From contig NZ_JAPDOD010000047.1 in the NCBI RefSeq assembly GCF_027587205.1, positions 4,191 to 68,190 of the forward strand: a DNA stretch of 64,000 bases, written 5' to 3'. Positions 8,913-17,269 of this stretch are shown one piece after another. A program made the translations under genes and the position numbers. Numbering within the stretch: the first letter of the stretch is position 1; the number at the start of each line of letters is the position of its first letter. This DNA comes from Solirubrobacter ginsenosidimutans (lineage in GTDB: Bacteria; Actinomycetota; Thermoleophilia; Solirubrobacterales; Solirubrobacteraceae). The notes beneath the pieces were generated by a model. It saw nothing but the letters and a program-made list of their open reading frames with translations, was not told where the DNA came from and ran no database searches.

Positions 8913-10109
8913 GTGGGTCTCAGTCTGCGGACAACCGCATACGTCGTCGTTGCGTGCTCTGCGCTCGTGTTGCCGTCTTCCGCGGCGGCGCAGTCCGGCG
9001 GCGCGGTGTTTCCCACCCCCACTCCCACCCCCGTTTCGACCCCCGCGCCCGCGAGTGCGCGCGTGGTGATGGCTTCGCCGCTGCCCTCGAGTCCGGCGAC
9101 GGTCGCCAAACTCGCCTGCGCGTCCAGCTGTGGCGCCGCCGGCATGGTCCGGCCGGGCTCGCTGCTGCGGGTGCGCGGCAAGACGCTCTCCAAGGCCGAC
9201 GAGGTCGTGTTCATGGGTGCGGCGGGTGTCGACGACGACGTGATCGCGTCCACCAGCGTGCGGCGCAAGACGTCGGTCGACGTGCGGGTGCCGCTCGGCG
9301 CCATTCCCGGTCCGGTCGCGGTCGTCGACTCAAACGGCGCGGTGTCGGTGCCGTCGGTGGGGCCCGTGGTGCTGGACCCGGCCGCTCCGGCCGTCGCGGG
9401 GCCTTCGGTGGAGATCGCGGTGCGCGCGCCGCGCGCCTACTACGACGCCGCGACTCCCGCGGCCGCCACGTACGTGGTGCACGGCGGGGCGCCGGTGACC
9501 GTCGGAGTGGACGTGGTGCGGGTGCTCGACGGCGCGGTCATCACGCACTGGGACGTGCCGGGCGTGGCGCCTGAGACGCCGCAGCGGGTGGCCTGGGACG
9601 GGACGGTGGCGAAGGTCCTCCAGGCCGACGGCAAGTACGCCTTCCGGATCACGGTCGCGGGTCTGGCGCCGGTGAGCGCGCCCTTCGAGTTCTTCAGCGA
9701 CCGGTTCCCGATCCTCGGGCCGTCGAGGTTCGGCACCGGTGTCGCGGCGTTCGGCGGCGGGCGCGGCCACCAGGGCGAGGACACGTTCGCCGCCTGCGGG
9801 ACGCCGCTCGTCGCGGCTCACGGCGGGAAGGTCAAGTACGCCGGCTACCACGTCGCGGCGGGCAACTACCTCGTGATCGACAACGAGGGCGTCGGCACCG
9901 ACTACGTCTATATGCACCTGCGCGACGTCGCGCTGGTCAAGACCGGCGACCGGGTGCTCACCGGCCAGCCGATCGGGTTCGTCGGCCAGACCGGCCACGC
10001 CGACGGCTGCCACCTGCACTTCGAGCTGTGGACGGCGCCTGGCTGGTACTCCGGCGGCGCGCCGATCGACCCGCTGCCGACGCTGCGGTCCTGGCTCAGC
10101 CGCGGCTGA
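8913..10109 (+). CDS. Secreted M23-family metallopeptidase (LytM-type)
   Basis: 398 residues from GTG 8913, which follows GAGGAGG by about 4 nt and places a clean signal peptide (LRTTAYVVVACSALVLPSSA) at the N-terminus; the open frame extends further upstream but without such features. A TPTPTP linker and an IPT-like or filamin-like region follow. The C-terminal ~120 residues are a peptidase M23 domain with the zinc motifs HQGED and HLHFELW, plus HLRD. Such enzymes cut peptide cross-bridges of peptidoglycan. The two Cys flanking the domain (AACGT, DGCHLH) could form a disulphide. It sits just upstream of nucleotide-sugar genes. Confidence 0.88.
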   Translation: MGLSLRTTAYVVVACSALVLPSSAAAQSGGAVFPTPTPTPVSTPAPASARVVMASPLPSSPATVAKLACASSCGAAGMVRPGSLLRVRGKTLSKADEVVFMGAAGVDDDVIASTSVRRKTSVDVRVPLGAIPGPVAVVDSNGAVSVPSVGPVVLDPAAPAVAGPSVEIAVRAPRAYYDAATPAAATYVVHGGAPVTVGVDVVRVLDGAVITHWDVPGVAPETPQRVAWDGTVAKVLQADGKYAFRITVAGLAPVSAPFEFFSDRFPILGPSRFGTGVAAFGGGRGHQGEDTFAACGTPLVAAHGGKVKYAGYHVAAGNYLVIDNEGVGTDYVYMHLRDVALVKTGDRVLTGQPIGFVGQTGHADGCHLHFELWTAPGWYSGGAPIDPLPTLRSWLSRG

Positions 10110-10128
10110 GCACTCGTACGCTCTGCGG

Positions 10129-11184
10129 GTGCGCGTCCTCACCGTCGTCGGCAATCGCCCGCAGTTCGTCAAGGCCGCGGCCGTCTCCTCACGGCTGCGC
10201 TCGGTGGGGGTCGAAGTGCTCGTCCATACCGGCCAGCACTACGACGACGCGCTCTCGCGCGTGTTCTTCGACGAGCTGGCGCTGCCGCGACCGGAGTATC
10301 GATTCGACCTCGGGGGCGGGTCCAACACCGAGCAGACGGCCCGGATGCTGTCCGAGCTCGCGCCGCTGCTGGCATCTGAAGCGCCGGACGTGGTGCTCGT
10401 CTACGGGGACACGAACTCGACCCTGGCGGGGGCTCTGGCCGCGGCGCAGGCGGGTGTGCCGGTCGCCCACGTCGAGGCGGGAATGCGCTCGTATGACCGC
10501 CGGATGCCCGAGGAGCTCAACCGGGTCCTGACCGACCACGCCTCATCGCTGCTGCTGTGCTCGTCGCCTGCTGCCGTCGCGACGCTGCAGGCCGAGCAGG
10601 TGGTAGGTGAGGTCGTGCTCGTGGGAGACGTGATGGTCGACGTCTTCGAGTTGCTGGCGCCGCGGGCGGACGCATCGATGCTGGAGCAACTCGGAGTGAC
10701 AGCCGGCGACTACCTGCTGGCGACCGCGCACCGGGCGGGGAACGTCGACGACCCCGAGCGCCTGCGCGCGCTCGTCGAGGTCTTGACGGGGATGCCACTG
10801 CCGGTGGTGCTGCCACTGCACCCGCGCACGCGTGCGCGTCTCACCGAAGCAGGGCTGCTCGACGCGCTCGACGGCGTGATCGTCGCTCCCCCGCTCGGGT
10901 ACCTCGAGTTCGCCGGTCTGCTGCTGGGCGCGCGAGCGGTGCTGACGGACTCCGGCGGGGTGCAGAAGGAGGCCTACCTGGCCGGCAAGCCGTGCATCAC
11001 GCTGCGCGACACGACCGAATGGCGCGAGACCGTCGAGGCGGGCTGGAACGTGCTCGTCGACCTCGATCTCCCCGCCGCGCTCGATGCTCTACAGCGCCCG
11101 GCCCCGTCCGAGCGTCCGCCGCTGTACGGCGACGGGCGGGCGGGCGAGCGCGTCGTCGAGGCGCTGGTCAGGATGCAGGGATGA
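10129..11184 (+). CDS. wecB: Non-hydrolysing UDP-N-acetylglucosamine 2-epimerase family (WecB/WbpI-like)
   Basis: 351 residues with the epimerase_2 landmarks VVGNRPQFVKAAAV, VYGDTNSTLAGALAAA, HVEAGMRS, VLTDSGGVQKEA. The RRMPEELNR segment and TEWRETVEAGWN near the end are closer to the WbpI branch, which acts on UDP-2,3-diacetamido-glucuronate, than to plain WecB; this is an inference from motifs. GTG start at 10129, preceded at 6 nt by TACGCT, which suggests a leaderless message. Its stop overlaps the next gene as ATGA. With the acetyltransferase and the aminotransferase nearby it suggests a diacetamido-sugar pathway, though the dehydrogenase step is not in the window. Confidence 0.88.
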   Translation: MRVLTVVGNRPQFVKAAAVSSRLRSVGVEVLVHTGQHYDDALSRVFFDELALPRPEYRFDLGGGSNTEQTARMLSELAPLLASEAPDVVLVYGDTNSTLAGALAAAQAGVPVAHVEAGMRSYDRRMPEELNRVLTDHASSLLLCSSPAAVATLQAEQVVGEVVLVGDVMVDVFELLAPRADASMLEQLGVTAGDYLLATAHRAGNVDDPERLRALVEVLTGMPLPVVLPLHPRTRARLTEAGLLDALDGVIVAPPLGYLEFAGLLLGARAVLTDSGGVQKEAYLAGKPCITLRDTTEWRETVEAGWNVLVDLDLPAALDALQRPAPSERPPLYGDGRAGERVVEALVRMQG

Positions 11185-11858
11185 TCCATCCGACGGCGGT
11201 GATCGGGGAAGGCGTGACGATCGGCGAGCACGTCGTCATCCACGCGGGGACGGTCGTGGGCGACGGCTGCGAGATCCAGGACGGCGCCGTGCTGGGCAAG
11301 GCCCCGAAGCTCGCGCGCTCCTCGACGGCTTCGAGCGCGTCTTTGGCTCCGCTCGTCGTGGGCAACGGGTCGGTCATCTGCTGCCAGGCGATCGTGTTCG
11401 CGGGCGCGCGGCTGGAGGCCGGCGTGATCGTGGGTGACCAGGCGTTCGTGCGCGAGCGGGTGACGATCGGTTCCGGGTCCGTCGTCGGCCGCGGCTCGAC
11501 GGTCGAGAACGACACGACGATCGGCGCGCGGGTGAAGATCCAGACGCAGGTCTACGTGACCGCCTACATGACGATCGAGGACGACGTCTTCGTCGGCCCG
11601 GGCGTCACCACCACCAACGACGACACGATGAGCCGCCACGACCGCTCGTATGGGCTGGCGGGGCCGACCTTGCGCCGCGCCTGCCGCGTCGGCGGCGGCG
11701 TGACGCTCTGCCCGGGCGTCGAGATCGGCGAGGAGGCCTTCGTCGCCGCCGGCGCGCTCGTCACCCGCGACATCCCGCCGCGGGCGGTGGCGATGGGCGT
11801 CCCCGCGCGCGTCGTGCGCGGAGTCCCGGACGAGGACCTCCTCGAACGCTGGCGCTAG
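11181..11858 (+). CDS. Left-handed beta-helix acyltransferase (WbpD/WlbB-like N-acetyltransferase)
   Basis: 225 residues starting MIHPTAVIGEGVTIGE. The whole protein is built of hexapeptide repeats ([LIV]-G-x4), forming a left-handed beta-helix that trimerises. GPGVTTTNDDTMSRH and the C-terminal APAAL/PPRAVAMGVPARVVRG type ending match nucleotide-sugar N-acetyltransferases of the WbpD/WlbB class (acetyl-CoA dependent, acting on a 3-amino sugar). ATG at 11181 overlaps the epimerase stop by 4 nt; a longer in-frame extension upstream lies inside the epimerase gene and is rejected. Confidence 0.85.
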   Translation: MIHPTAVIGEGVTIGEHVVIHAGTVVGDGCEIQDGAVLGKAPKLARSSTASSASLAPLVVGNGSVICCQAIVFAGARLEAGVIVGDQAFVRERVTIGSGSVVGRGSTVENDTTIGARVKIQTQVYVTAYMTIEDDVFVGPGVTTTNDDTMSRHDRSYGLAGPTLRRACRVGGGVTLCPGVEIGEEAFVAAGALVTRDIPPRAVAMGVPARVVRGVPDEDLLERWR

Positions 11859-11874
11859 TGCTACGCTGTAGCAC
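11858..11874 (+). promoter_or_regulatory. Palindromic operator/promoter of the VapBC module
   Basis: GTGCTAC-GCT-GTAGCAC is a perfect 7-bp palindrome that ends directly against the ATG of the antitoxin. It contains TACGCT at 11862-11867, 7 nt before the ATG, a minus-10 position for a leaderless transcript. VapBC complexes typically repress by binding palindromes over their own promoter, so this is a likely autoregulatory site. Confidence 0.65.
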
Positions 11875-12138
11875 ATGGACGTTTCGGTCCGGGACTTGCG
11901 CAACAACACCGCAAAGGTGATGGCTGCGGTCGAGGCCGGAACGCCAGTGACGCTCACAGTGCACGGCAGACCTGTGGCGGACATCATTCCCCACGCCCAA
12001 CGGCAGGAGCGCCGTCCGTCCGAGGTCGTGTATAGCGAGCTTGACCGACTGGCAGTCCGTGCACGCGAGCTCGGCGTGCAGGGCTCCGACCGCCTGGCGG
12101 ATTACGAGTCGGGCTGGACGAGCGACGACCTTGTCTGA
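11875..12138 (+). CDS. vapB: Phd/YefM-type antitoxin of a VapBC module
   Basis: 87 residues. The N-terminal half (VSVRDLRNNTAKVMAAVEAG, then TLTVHGRPVADIIP) is the Phd/YefM DNA-binding fold in which a beta-hairpin and helices form a dimeric repressor. The C-terminal ~35 residues (RPSEVVYSELDRLA, ending GWTSDDLV) would wrap the toxin. Its gene overlaps the toxin gene by 8 bp. It is probably leaderless and autoregulated through the palindrome against its start. Confidence 0.85.
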   Translation: MDVSVRDLRNNTAKVMAAVEAGTPVTLTVHGRPVADIIPHAQRQERRPSEVVYSELDRLAVRARELGVQGSDRLADYESGWTSDDLV

Positions 12139-12532
12139 CTCGGCGGAGCTGCTGTTGGACGCGAGCGTGTTCATCGCCGCCGAGGCGGGCCGGACGCTCT
12201 CGCGACGGCCAGTCGGCCAGGCGCGAGTATCGGTGGTCACGTTGGCCGAGTTGCGACTGGGTGTGCTGCGCTCCGATGGCGCGCTCCGCGAGCTGCGCGA
12301 AGCGACACTGAACGCCGCGCGACGGTTCGTCCCCCTCGCCGTCACCGAGTCGGTGGCCGAGGAGCTCGCCGCGCTGCTCGCGAAACTGCGGGCGTCGCAG
12401 CGTCGCGCGCAAGCGTTCGACTGCTTCGTCGCGGCCACGGCCCTCGCGTACGAGCTCGTCGTTGTCACTCAGGACACCGATTTCGAAACGCTCCAGGCAG
12501 CCGAGCCGCGCCTTGCCGTCGAACTCGTATGA
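12131..12532 (+). CDS. vapC: PIN-domain ribonuclease toxin (VapC)
   Basis: 133 residues from a TTG at 12131 that overlaps the antitoxin stop. The PIN active-site acids are visible: Asp10 (LLLDAS), Glu40 (TLAELRLG), Asp97 (QAFDCFVAATAL) and Asp115 (TQDTDF), giving a complete Mg-dependent RNase site. The open frame extends upstream into the antitoxin without PIN character. The pair sits between the acetyltransferase and the oppositely oriented aminotransferase, splitting a likely sugar-pathway cluster, which fits acquisition by transfer. Confidence 0.87.
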   Translation: MSDSAELLLDASVFIAAEAGRTLSRRPVGQARVSVVTLAELRLGVLRSDGALRELREATLNAARRFVPLAVTESVAEELAALLAKLRASQRRAQAFDCFVAATALAYELVVVTQDTDFETLQAAEPRLAVELV

Positions 12533-12574
12533 GACCGCGCGCGAGGCTCGGCCCCGTTCATATCGTTCAGCCGA

Positions 12575-13669
12575 CTACGCCGGGGCGAGCGCGCCCACCG
12601 CGGCGACGACCTCGTCGGCCTGCGCGCGGGTGAGCACCGGGCTCATGGGGATCGCGAGGTTCGTGCGCGAGGCCTCTTCGGTGCCCGCTAGATCGACGGT
12701 GGGGACGTAGCCGCGCATCGCGGGCTGGCGGTGGACCGGCACGCGGTAGTAGGCGGCGGTGCCGATGTTGGCGTCCTTCAGGATGGAGACCAGCTCGTCG
12801 GCGCGCTCGGAGCGGACGACGTAGAGGTGCCAGGCGGGTGCGGCGCCAGGGGTCGGCACCGGGAGCGAGACCAGCTCGCCCAGGCCCGCGTCCTCGTAGG
12901 CCTGCCCCGCCGCGCGGCGGCCGTCGGCCCACGTGTCCAGGTGCGGGAGTTGGACCCGGAGGATGCCCGCCTGGAGTGCGTCGAGGCGGGAGTTGTGGCC
13001 GACCTCCGTGAAGGTCCGCTTGTCCTTGGAGCCGTGGAAGCGGAGCGTCTGGATCTTGTCGGCCAGGTCGGCGTCGTCGGTGGTGACCGCGCCGCCGTCG
13101 CCGAAGGCGCCGAGGTTCTTGGACGGGAAGAAGGAGAACGTCGCGAGGGCGGAGCCGAGCGCGCCCGGGCGGCGGCCGTCGGCGAGGATCGTGCCGGCGG
13201 CCTGGGCGGCGTCCTCGATCACGGGGACGCCGAGCGCGACGATCTCGTCGATCGGGGCGACGTTGCCGAAGAGGTGGACGGCGATCACGGCCTTGGTGAG
13301 CGGGGTGAGCACCTCGCGCACCTGCTCCGCGGTGCTGACGAACGTCGTGGGATCGATGTCGCACCAGACGGGGATCGCGCCGAGGAGGGCGATCGGCTCG
13401 GCGGAGGCGTAGAAGGTGAACGACGGGACGACGACCTCGTCGCCGGGGCCGACGCCCAGCGCGCGCAGGGCGAGCAGCAGCGCGTCGGTCCCGTTGGCCA
13501 CGCCGACCGCGTGCGCGGTGCCGACGTAGGCGGCGAACTCGCGCTCGAACGCCTCGACCTCAGGGCCGAAGATGAAGCGCTTGGAATCGATGATCTCGTT
13601 GACCTTCGCGCGGATCTCGGCGTCGATGGGCTCGAGCGGCGCGGCGGTGTTGAAGAGCGGGACGGCCAT
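12575..13669 (-). CDS. DegT/DnrJ/EryC1 family PLP-dependent sugar aminotransferase (WbpE-like)
   Basis: 364 residues with the family signatures FGPEVEAFEREFAAYVG, ANGTDALLLALRALGVGPGDEV, the PLP phosphate/ring region VIEDAAQAAG, and the Schiff-base lysine in FFPSKNLGAFGDGG. These enzymes put an amino group on a keto nucleotide sugar. Beside the WbpI-like and WbpD-like genes the best guess is the 3-amino transfer of the diacetamido-uronate pathway. ATG at 13669 is preceded at 8 nt by TAGCCT on the minus strand, so it may be leaderless; a TTG two codons upstream is the alternative. It converges on vapC. Confidence 0.87.
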   Translation of the reverse strand: MAVPLFNTAAPLEPIDAEIRAKVNEIIDSKRFIFGPEVEAFEREFAAYVGTAHAVGVANGTDALLLALRALGVGPGDEVVVPSFTFYASAEPIALLGAIPVWCDIDPTTFVSTAEQVREVLTPLTKAVIAVHLFGNVAPIDEIVALGVPVIEDAAQAAGTILADGRRPGALGSALATFSFFPSKNLGAFGDGGAVTTDDADLADKIQTLRFHGSKDKRTFTEVGHNSRLDALQAGILRVQLPHLDTWADGRRAAGQAYEDAGLGELVSLPVPTPGAAPAWHLYVVRSERADELVSILKDANIGTAAYYRVPVHRQPAMRGYVPTVDLAGTEEASRTNLAIPMSPVLTRAQADEVVAAVGALAPA

Positions 13670-13707
13670 GCGCAATCAGGCTAGCTTCCGGCCGCCACCG
13701 CTGAGCG

Positions 13708-14130
13708 TCAGCGGCTGCGCCGCAGCGCGACGACCGGGATGGCGCGGATGCCGGCCGTCTTCTCGGCGTATTCGCCGAACCCGGCGTAGCGGCTGACCTG
13801 CTCGGCGAAGATCCGCTCCCGGTCAGGGCCGGTGACCTCGGCGACGTCGACGTCGTACGCCTCGTCGCCGATCTCGACGCGAGTGTTGCCGGCGGCCTTG
13901 AGGTTGCGGTACCACTCGGGGTCCGTGGGCGCGCCGGCCTTGGACGCGAAGACGTAGACCGTGTCGGCGTCGGCCTCGTCGGCGAGGTACATCAGCGGGG
14001 CGACTCGCTCCACGCCGGACTTGCGACCGCGGTGGTGCAAGAGGACCAGCGGCGCACCTTCGAATTGGCCGCCGACCTGACCGTGGTTGGCGCGGAACTC
14101 CTCGATCACCTGGGTGTTCCAGTCAGACAT
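13708..14130 (-). CDS. Deazaflavin (F420)-dependent nitroreductase family protein
   Basis: 140 residues, the usual length of the DDN/F420H2-quinone reductase family. Motifs: LVLLHHRGRKSG near residues 28-39, APLMYL, VFASKAGAPTDPEWYRNL (the split-barrel cofactor region) and ARYAGFGEYAEKT-type helix. Family members use reduced F420 to reduce quinones or other substrates. The gene lies 18 bp downstream of the small membrane protein gene and may be the tail of the guaB3-guaA transcript. Cofactor use here is by family only. Confidence 0.85.
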   Translation of the reverse strand: MSDWNTQVIEEFRANHGQVGGQFEGAPLVLLHHRGRKSGVERVAPLMYLADEADADTVYVFASKAGAPTDPEWYRNLKAAGNTRVEIGDEAYDVDVAEVTGPDRERIFAEQVSRYAGFGEYAEKTAGIRAIPVVALRRSR

Positions 14131-14148
14131 CGCGACACTCCTTCGGAT

Positions 14149-14370
14149 TCAGCCGCGGCGGCGGCGACGTTTGCGGCGATCGTCGACTTCCTTGAGCAGC
14201 AGGAAGACGACCGCGCCGCCGAGGATCCCGCTGACCACGCCCGGGAGCCAGCCCGAGCGCGGCCCGTACGTGACCATGAACAGGGCCGCGAAGACGACGC
14301 CGACGATCACCCGGTTGCGGACACCGAGTAGATCGTCGTGCGGCTTCTTCTCTTCGGGCTCTACTCCCAC
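14149..14370 (-). CDS. Small two-span membrane protein
   Basis: 73 residues from a GTG at 14370 that overlaps the guaA stop (14361-14363) by 10 bp. An acidic start ([13 protein letters not shown]) is followed by two hydrophobic segments (about residues 20-36 and 44-60) with a GPRSGWLPG turn, and a tail of Arg/Lys (RRKRRRRRG). The overlap with guaA supports real translation. I do not recognise a family; a role is unknown. Confidence 0.65.
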   Translation of the reverse strand: MGVEPEEKKPHDDLLGVRNRVIVGVVFAALFMVTYGPRSGWLPGVVSGILGGAVVFLLLKEVDDRRKRRRRRG

Positions 14371-16001
14371 TCGATCGTGCCCGGCGGCTTGCTCGTGATG
14401 TCGAGGACGACGCGGTTGACCTCGCGGATCTCGTTGATCATGCGCGAGGCGATCTGCTCGAGCAGGTCGTACGGCAGGCGTGCCCAGTCGGCGGTCATCG
14501 CGTCGTCGGAGGTGACGGCGCGGATGGCGACGACGTAACCGTAGGTGCGCTCGTCGCCCTGGACACCCACGGTGCGGATGTCCGGCAGGACGCAGAACGA
14601 CTGCCACAGCTCGCGGTAGAGGCCGGCCTTGCGGATCTCGTCCTGGAGGATGAAGTCCGCGGCGCGCAGGGTGTCCAGGCGCTCCTTGGTGGCCTCGCCG
14701 CCGACGACCCGGATCGCGAGGCCGGGGCCCGGGAACGGCTGGCGCCAGACGAACTTCTCCGGCAGGCCGAGCTCCGCGCCGACGGCGCGCACCTCGTCCT
14801 TGAACAGCGCCCGCAGCGGCTCCACGAGCTCGAACTGCAGGTCGTCCGGCAACCCGCCCACGTTGTGGTGGGACTTGATCGTCGCCGCCCCCGTGCCGCC
14901 GCCGGACTCGATCACGTCCGAGTACAGCGTGCCCTGCACGAGGTAGTGCGCGTCGCCGATCTTCTCGGCCTCTTCCTCGAAGACGCGGATGAACTCGGCG
15001 CCGATCGCCTTGCGCTTGGCCTCGGGCTCCGACAGCCCCTTCAGCCGCGCGAGAAAGCGCTCCTCGCCGTCGACGGCCACCAGCGGGACCTTGAACTGGT
15101 CGCGGAACGCGGCGATCACCTGCTCGCCCTCGTTCTTGCGCATCATCCCGTGGTCCACGAACACGCAGGTCAGCTGATCGCCCACCGCCTTGTGCACCAG
15201 CAGCGCGGCAACACTTGAATCCACGCCGCCCGAGAGCGCGCAGATGACCTTGCCGTCGCCGATCTGGGCGCGGATCGCGGCGACCTGCTCGTCGATGATG
15301 TTCGCGGCGCTCCAGGTGCGCGCGCAGCCGCAGATGTCCTCGAGGAACGTCGTCAGCACGTGCTGCCCGTAGGGCGTGTGCACGACCTCGGGGTGGAACT
15401 GGATGCCGTAGAGCCCGCGTGAGACGTCCTCCACGGCCGCCACGGGCGACTCCGTGGACGAGGCCAGGGCGGTGAAGCCCTCAGGAGCGGCGTAGACCGT
15501 GTCGCGATGCGACATCCAGCACGCCTGCGAATCCGGCGTCCCCGCCAGCAGGCGGCCGTGCTCGGCCACCGTGAGCTGCGAGCGCCCGAACTCGCCGACC
15601 TCGGCGCCCTCGACCTTCCCGCCCAGCGTCAGCACGAGCGCCTGCATGCCGTAACAGATGCCGAGCACGGGAATCCCGAGCTCCAGCAGCGCGGGATCCA
15701 GGCGCGGTGCCCCCGGCGCGTACACCGACGCGGGCCCGCCGGACAGGATCAGGCCCTTCGGCGCGCGCTTGCGCACCTCTTCGACGCCCACGTGATGCGG
15801 CAGCAACTCGGAGAAGACCCCGAGCTCGCGCACACGACGGGCGATCAGCTGTGAGTACTGGCCGCCGTAGTCGAGGACGACGACCTCATCCGCCGCGACC
15901 TCGCGCTCGAGCGCGAGCTCCTCGACCGGCTGATCCGCCGGTAGCGAGGAGCCGTGCCCGAGCGACGTGGCCTCAGTCGAGGGCAACGGCGACCGCTCCA
16001 C
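14361..16001 (-). CDS. guaA: GMP synthase (glutamine-hydrolysing)
   Basis: Makes GMP from XMP, ATP and glutamine. 546 residues. The N-terminal class I glutamine amidotransferase has the catalytic GICYGMQ cysteine and the QFHPEV His/Glu; the central ATP-pyrophosphatase has the PP-loop LSGGVDSS; the C-terminal dimerisation domain ends [18 protein letters not shown]. About 38 residues precede the usual start of the amidotransferase domain ([12 protein letters not shown]), so the true start may lie downstream of the GTG at 16001, which overlaps guaB3 by 29 bp. Confidence 0.97.
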   Translation of the reverse strand: MERSPLPSTEATSLGHGSSLPADQPVEELALEREVAADEVVVLDYGGQYSQLIARRVRELGVFSELLPHHVGVEEVRKRAPKGLILSGGPASVYAPGAPRLDPALLELGIPVLGICYGMQALVLTLGGKVEGAEVGEFGRSQLTVAEHGRLLAGTPDSQACWMSHRDTVYAAPEGFTALASSTESPVAAVEDVSRGLYGIQFHPEVVHTPYGQHVLTTFLEDICGCARTWSAANIIDEQVAAIRAQIGDGKVICALSGGVDSSVAALLVHKAVGDQLTCVFVDHGMMRKNEGEQVIAAFRDQFKVPLVAVDGEERFLARLKGLSEPEAKRKAIGAEFIRVFEEEAEKIGDAHYLVQGTLYSDVIESGGGTGAATIKSHHNVGGLPDDLQFELVEPLRALFKDEVRAVGAELGLPEKFVWRQPFPGPGLAIRVVGGEATKERLDTLRAADFILQDEIRKAGLYRELWQSFCVLPDIRTVGVQGDERTYGYVVAIRAVTSDDAMTADWARLPYDLLEQIASRMINEIREVNRVVLDITSKPPGTIEWE

Positions 16002-17163
16002 CGCGGGCGCCCATGCCGATGGCCTGGTCGCGCTGGAGCGACTTGCCCTCGGTCTGCAGCGCGGGCGCGACCATCAGCTCAGCCCGGTTGAACTCCGCGA
16101 TGTCCTGGTAGCCGCAGGTCGCCATCGAAGTGCGCAGACCGCCCATGAGGTTGAACGTGCCGTCGTTCTCGCGGGCGGGGCCGGTGACGATCTCCTCGAG
16201 CGAGCCGTTCTGCGTCGTCTTGACGCGGGCGCCGCGCGGGAGCGTCGGGTGGAAGGTCGCCATGCCCCAGTGGAAGCCGTGGCCCGGCGCCTCGTAGGCG
16301 CGCGCGAGCGGGGAGCCGACCATGACCGCGTCGGCGCCGCAGGCGATGGCCTTCGCGACGTCGCCGCCCGTGCGCATCCCGCCGTCGGCGATCACGCGGA
16401 CGTACTCACCGGTCTCGAGCATGTGCTGCGAGCGGGCGGCCGCGACGTCGGCGATCGCCGTCGCCTGCGGGACGCCGATGCCGAGCACGCCGCGCGTGGT
16501 GCAGGCCGCGCCGGGGCCGACGCCCACGAGCACCCCGGCCGCACCCGTGCGCATGAGGTGAAGACCCGTCGAGTAGGAGGCGCAGCCGCCGAGGACGACC
16601 GGGATCGGCAGCTCGCGGACGAACTCCTTGAGGTTGAGCGCGTGGCCCTGCGAGGAGACGTGCTCGGCCGAGATGACCGTGCCCTGGACGACGAGGATGT
16701 CGAGGCCGGCGTCCAGACAGAGCTCGTAGTACCGCTCGACGCGCTGAGGAGTCAGCGAGGCGGACGCGACGACGCCGTGGGCCTTGATCTCCTGGATGCG
16801 CTGGGTGATCAGCTCTTCCTTGATCGGCTCCTGGTAGATCTCCTGCATCTCCCGGGTCGCCTCGTCCTTGGGAAGGCCGGCGATGCGCTCCAGGATCTCG
16901 TCCGCGTCCTCATAACGAGTCCAGATGCCCTCGAGGTTGAGGACCGCGAGGCCGCCGAGCTTGCCGATCAGACCGGCCGTCTCAGGCGATACGACGCCGT
17001 CCATCGCGGACGCGAGCAGAGGAAGCTCGAACCGGTACGGGCCCAGCGTCCACGTGATGTCCACGTCATCGGGGTCGCGCGTCCTGCGCGAAGGGACAAT
17101 GGCGACGTCATCGAAGCCGTAGGCGCGGCGCGCCTTCTTGCCTCGGCCGATCTCAATTTCCAT
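15973..17163 (-). CDS. guaB3: GuaB3-family IMP dehydrogenase-related protein
   Basis: 396 residues, an IMPDH/GMPR TIM barrel without the CBS (Bateman) insert of ordinary GuaB. Visible: [14 protein letters not shown] at the N-terminus, [10 protein letters not shown], the catalytic cysteine loop [12 protein letters not shown], and the phosphate site [13 protein letters not shown] followed by GSPLA. The family is typical of actinobacteria and cyanobacteria; its reaction is in the IMP/XMP branch, with regulation unlike CBS-containing IMPDH. It overlaps guaA and is probably transcribed with it. A CATG start is preceded by ATTCCGTC without a clear ribosome-binding site. Confidence 0.92.
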   Translation of the reverse strand: MEIEIGRGKKARRAYGFDDVAIVPSRRTRDPDDVDITWTLGPYRFELPLLASAMDGVVSPETAGLIGKLGGLAVLNLEGIWTRYEDADEILERIAGLPKDEATREMQEIYQEPIKEELITQRIQEIKAHGVVASASLTPQRVERYYELCLDAGLDILVVQGTVISAEHVSSQGHALNLKEFVRELPIPVVLGGCASYSTGLHLMRTGAAGVLVGVGPGAACTTRGVLGIGVPQATAIADVAAARSQHMLETGEYVRVIADGGMRTGGDVAKAIACGADAVMVGSPLARAYEAPGHGFHWGMATFHPTLPRGARVKTTQNGSLEEIVTGPARENDGTFNLMGGLRTSMATCGYQDIAEFNRAELMVAPALQTEGKSLQRDQAIGMGARGGAVAVALD

Positions 17164-17269
17164 GACGGAATCCTAGGGTGGGGTGCGGACGACGACCCAT
17201 GCGGGAACCACCTACGTTAGCCGCCCTCGCGGGTGGTTATGGAGACCTGGTTCCGGCAGACTGCGCACG

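Noticed and set aside
10992..11180. An N-terminal extension of the acetyltransferase gene.
   Set aside because: It lies wholly inside the epimerase gene; the ATG at 11181 with ATGA overlap starts exactly at the conserved hexapeptide fold.
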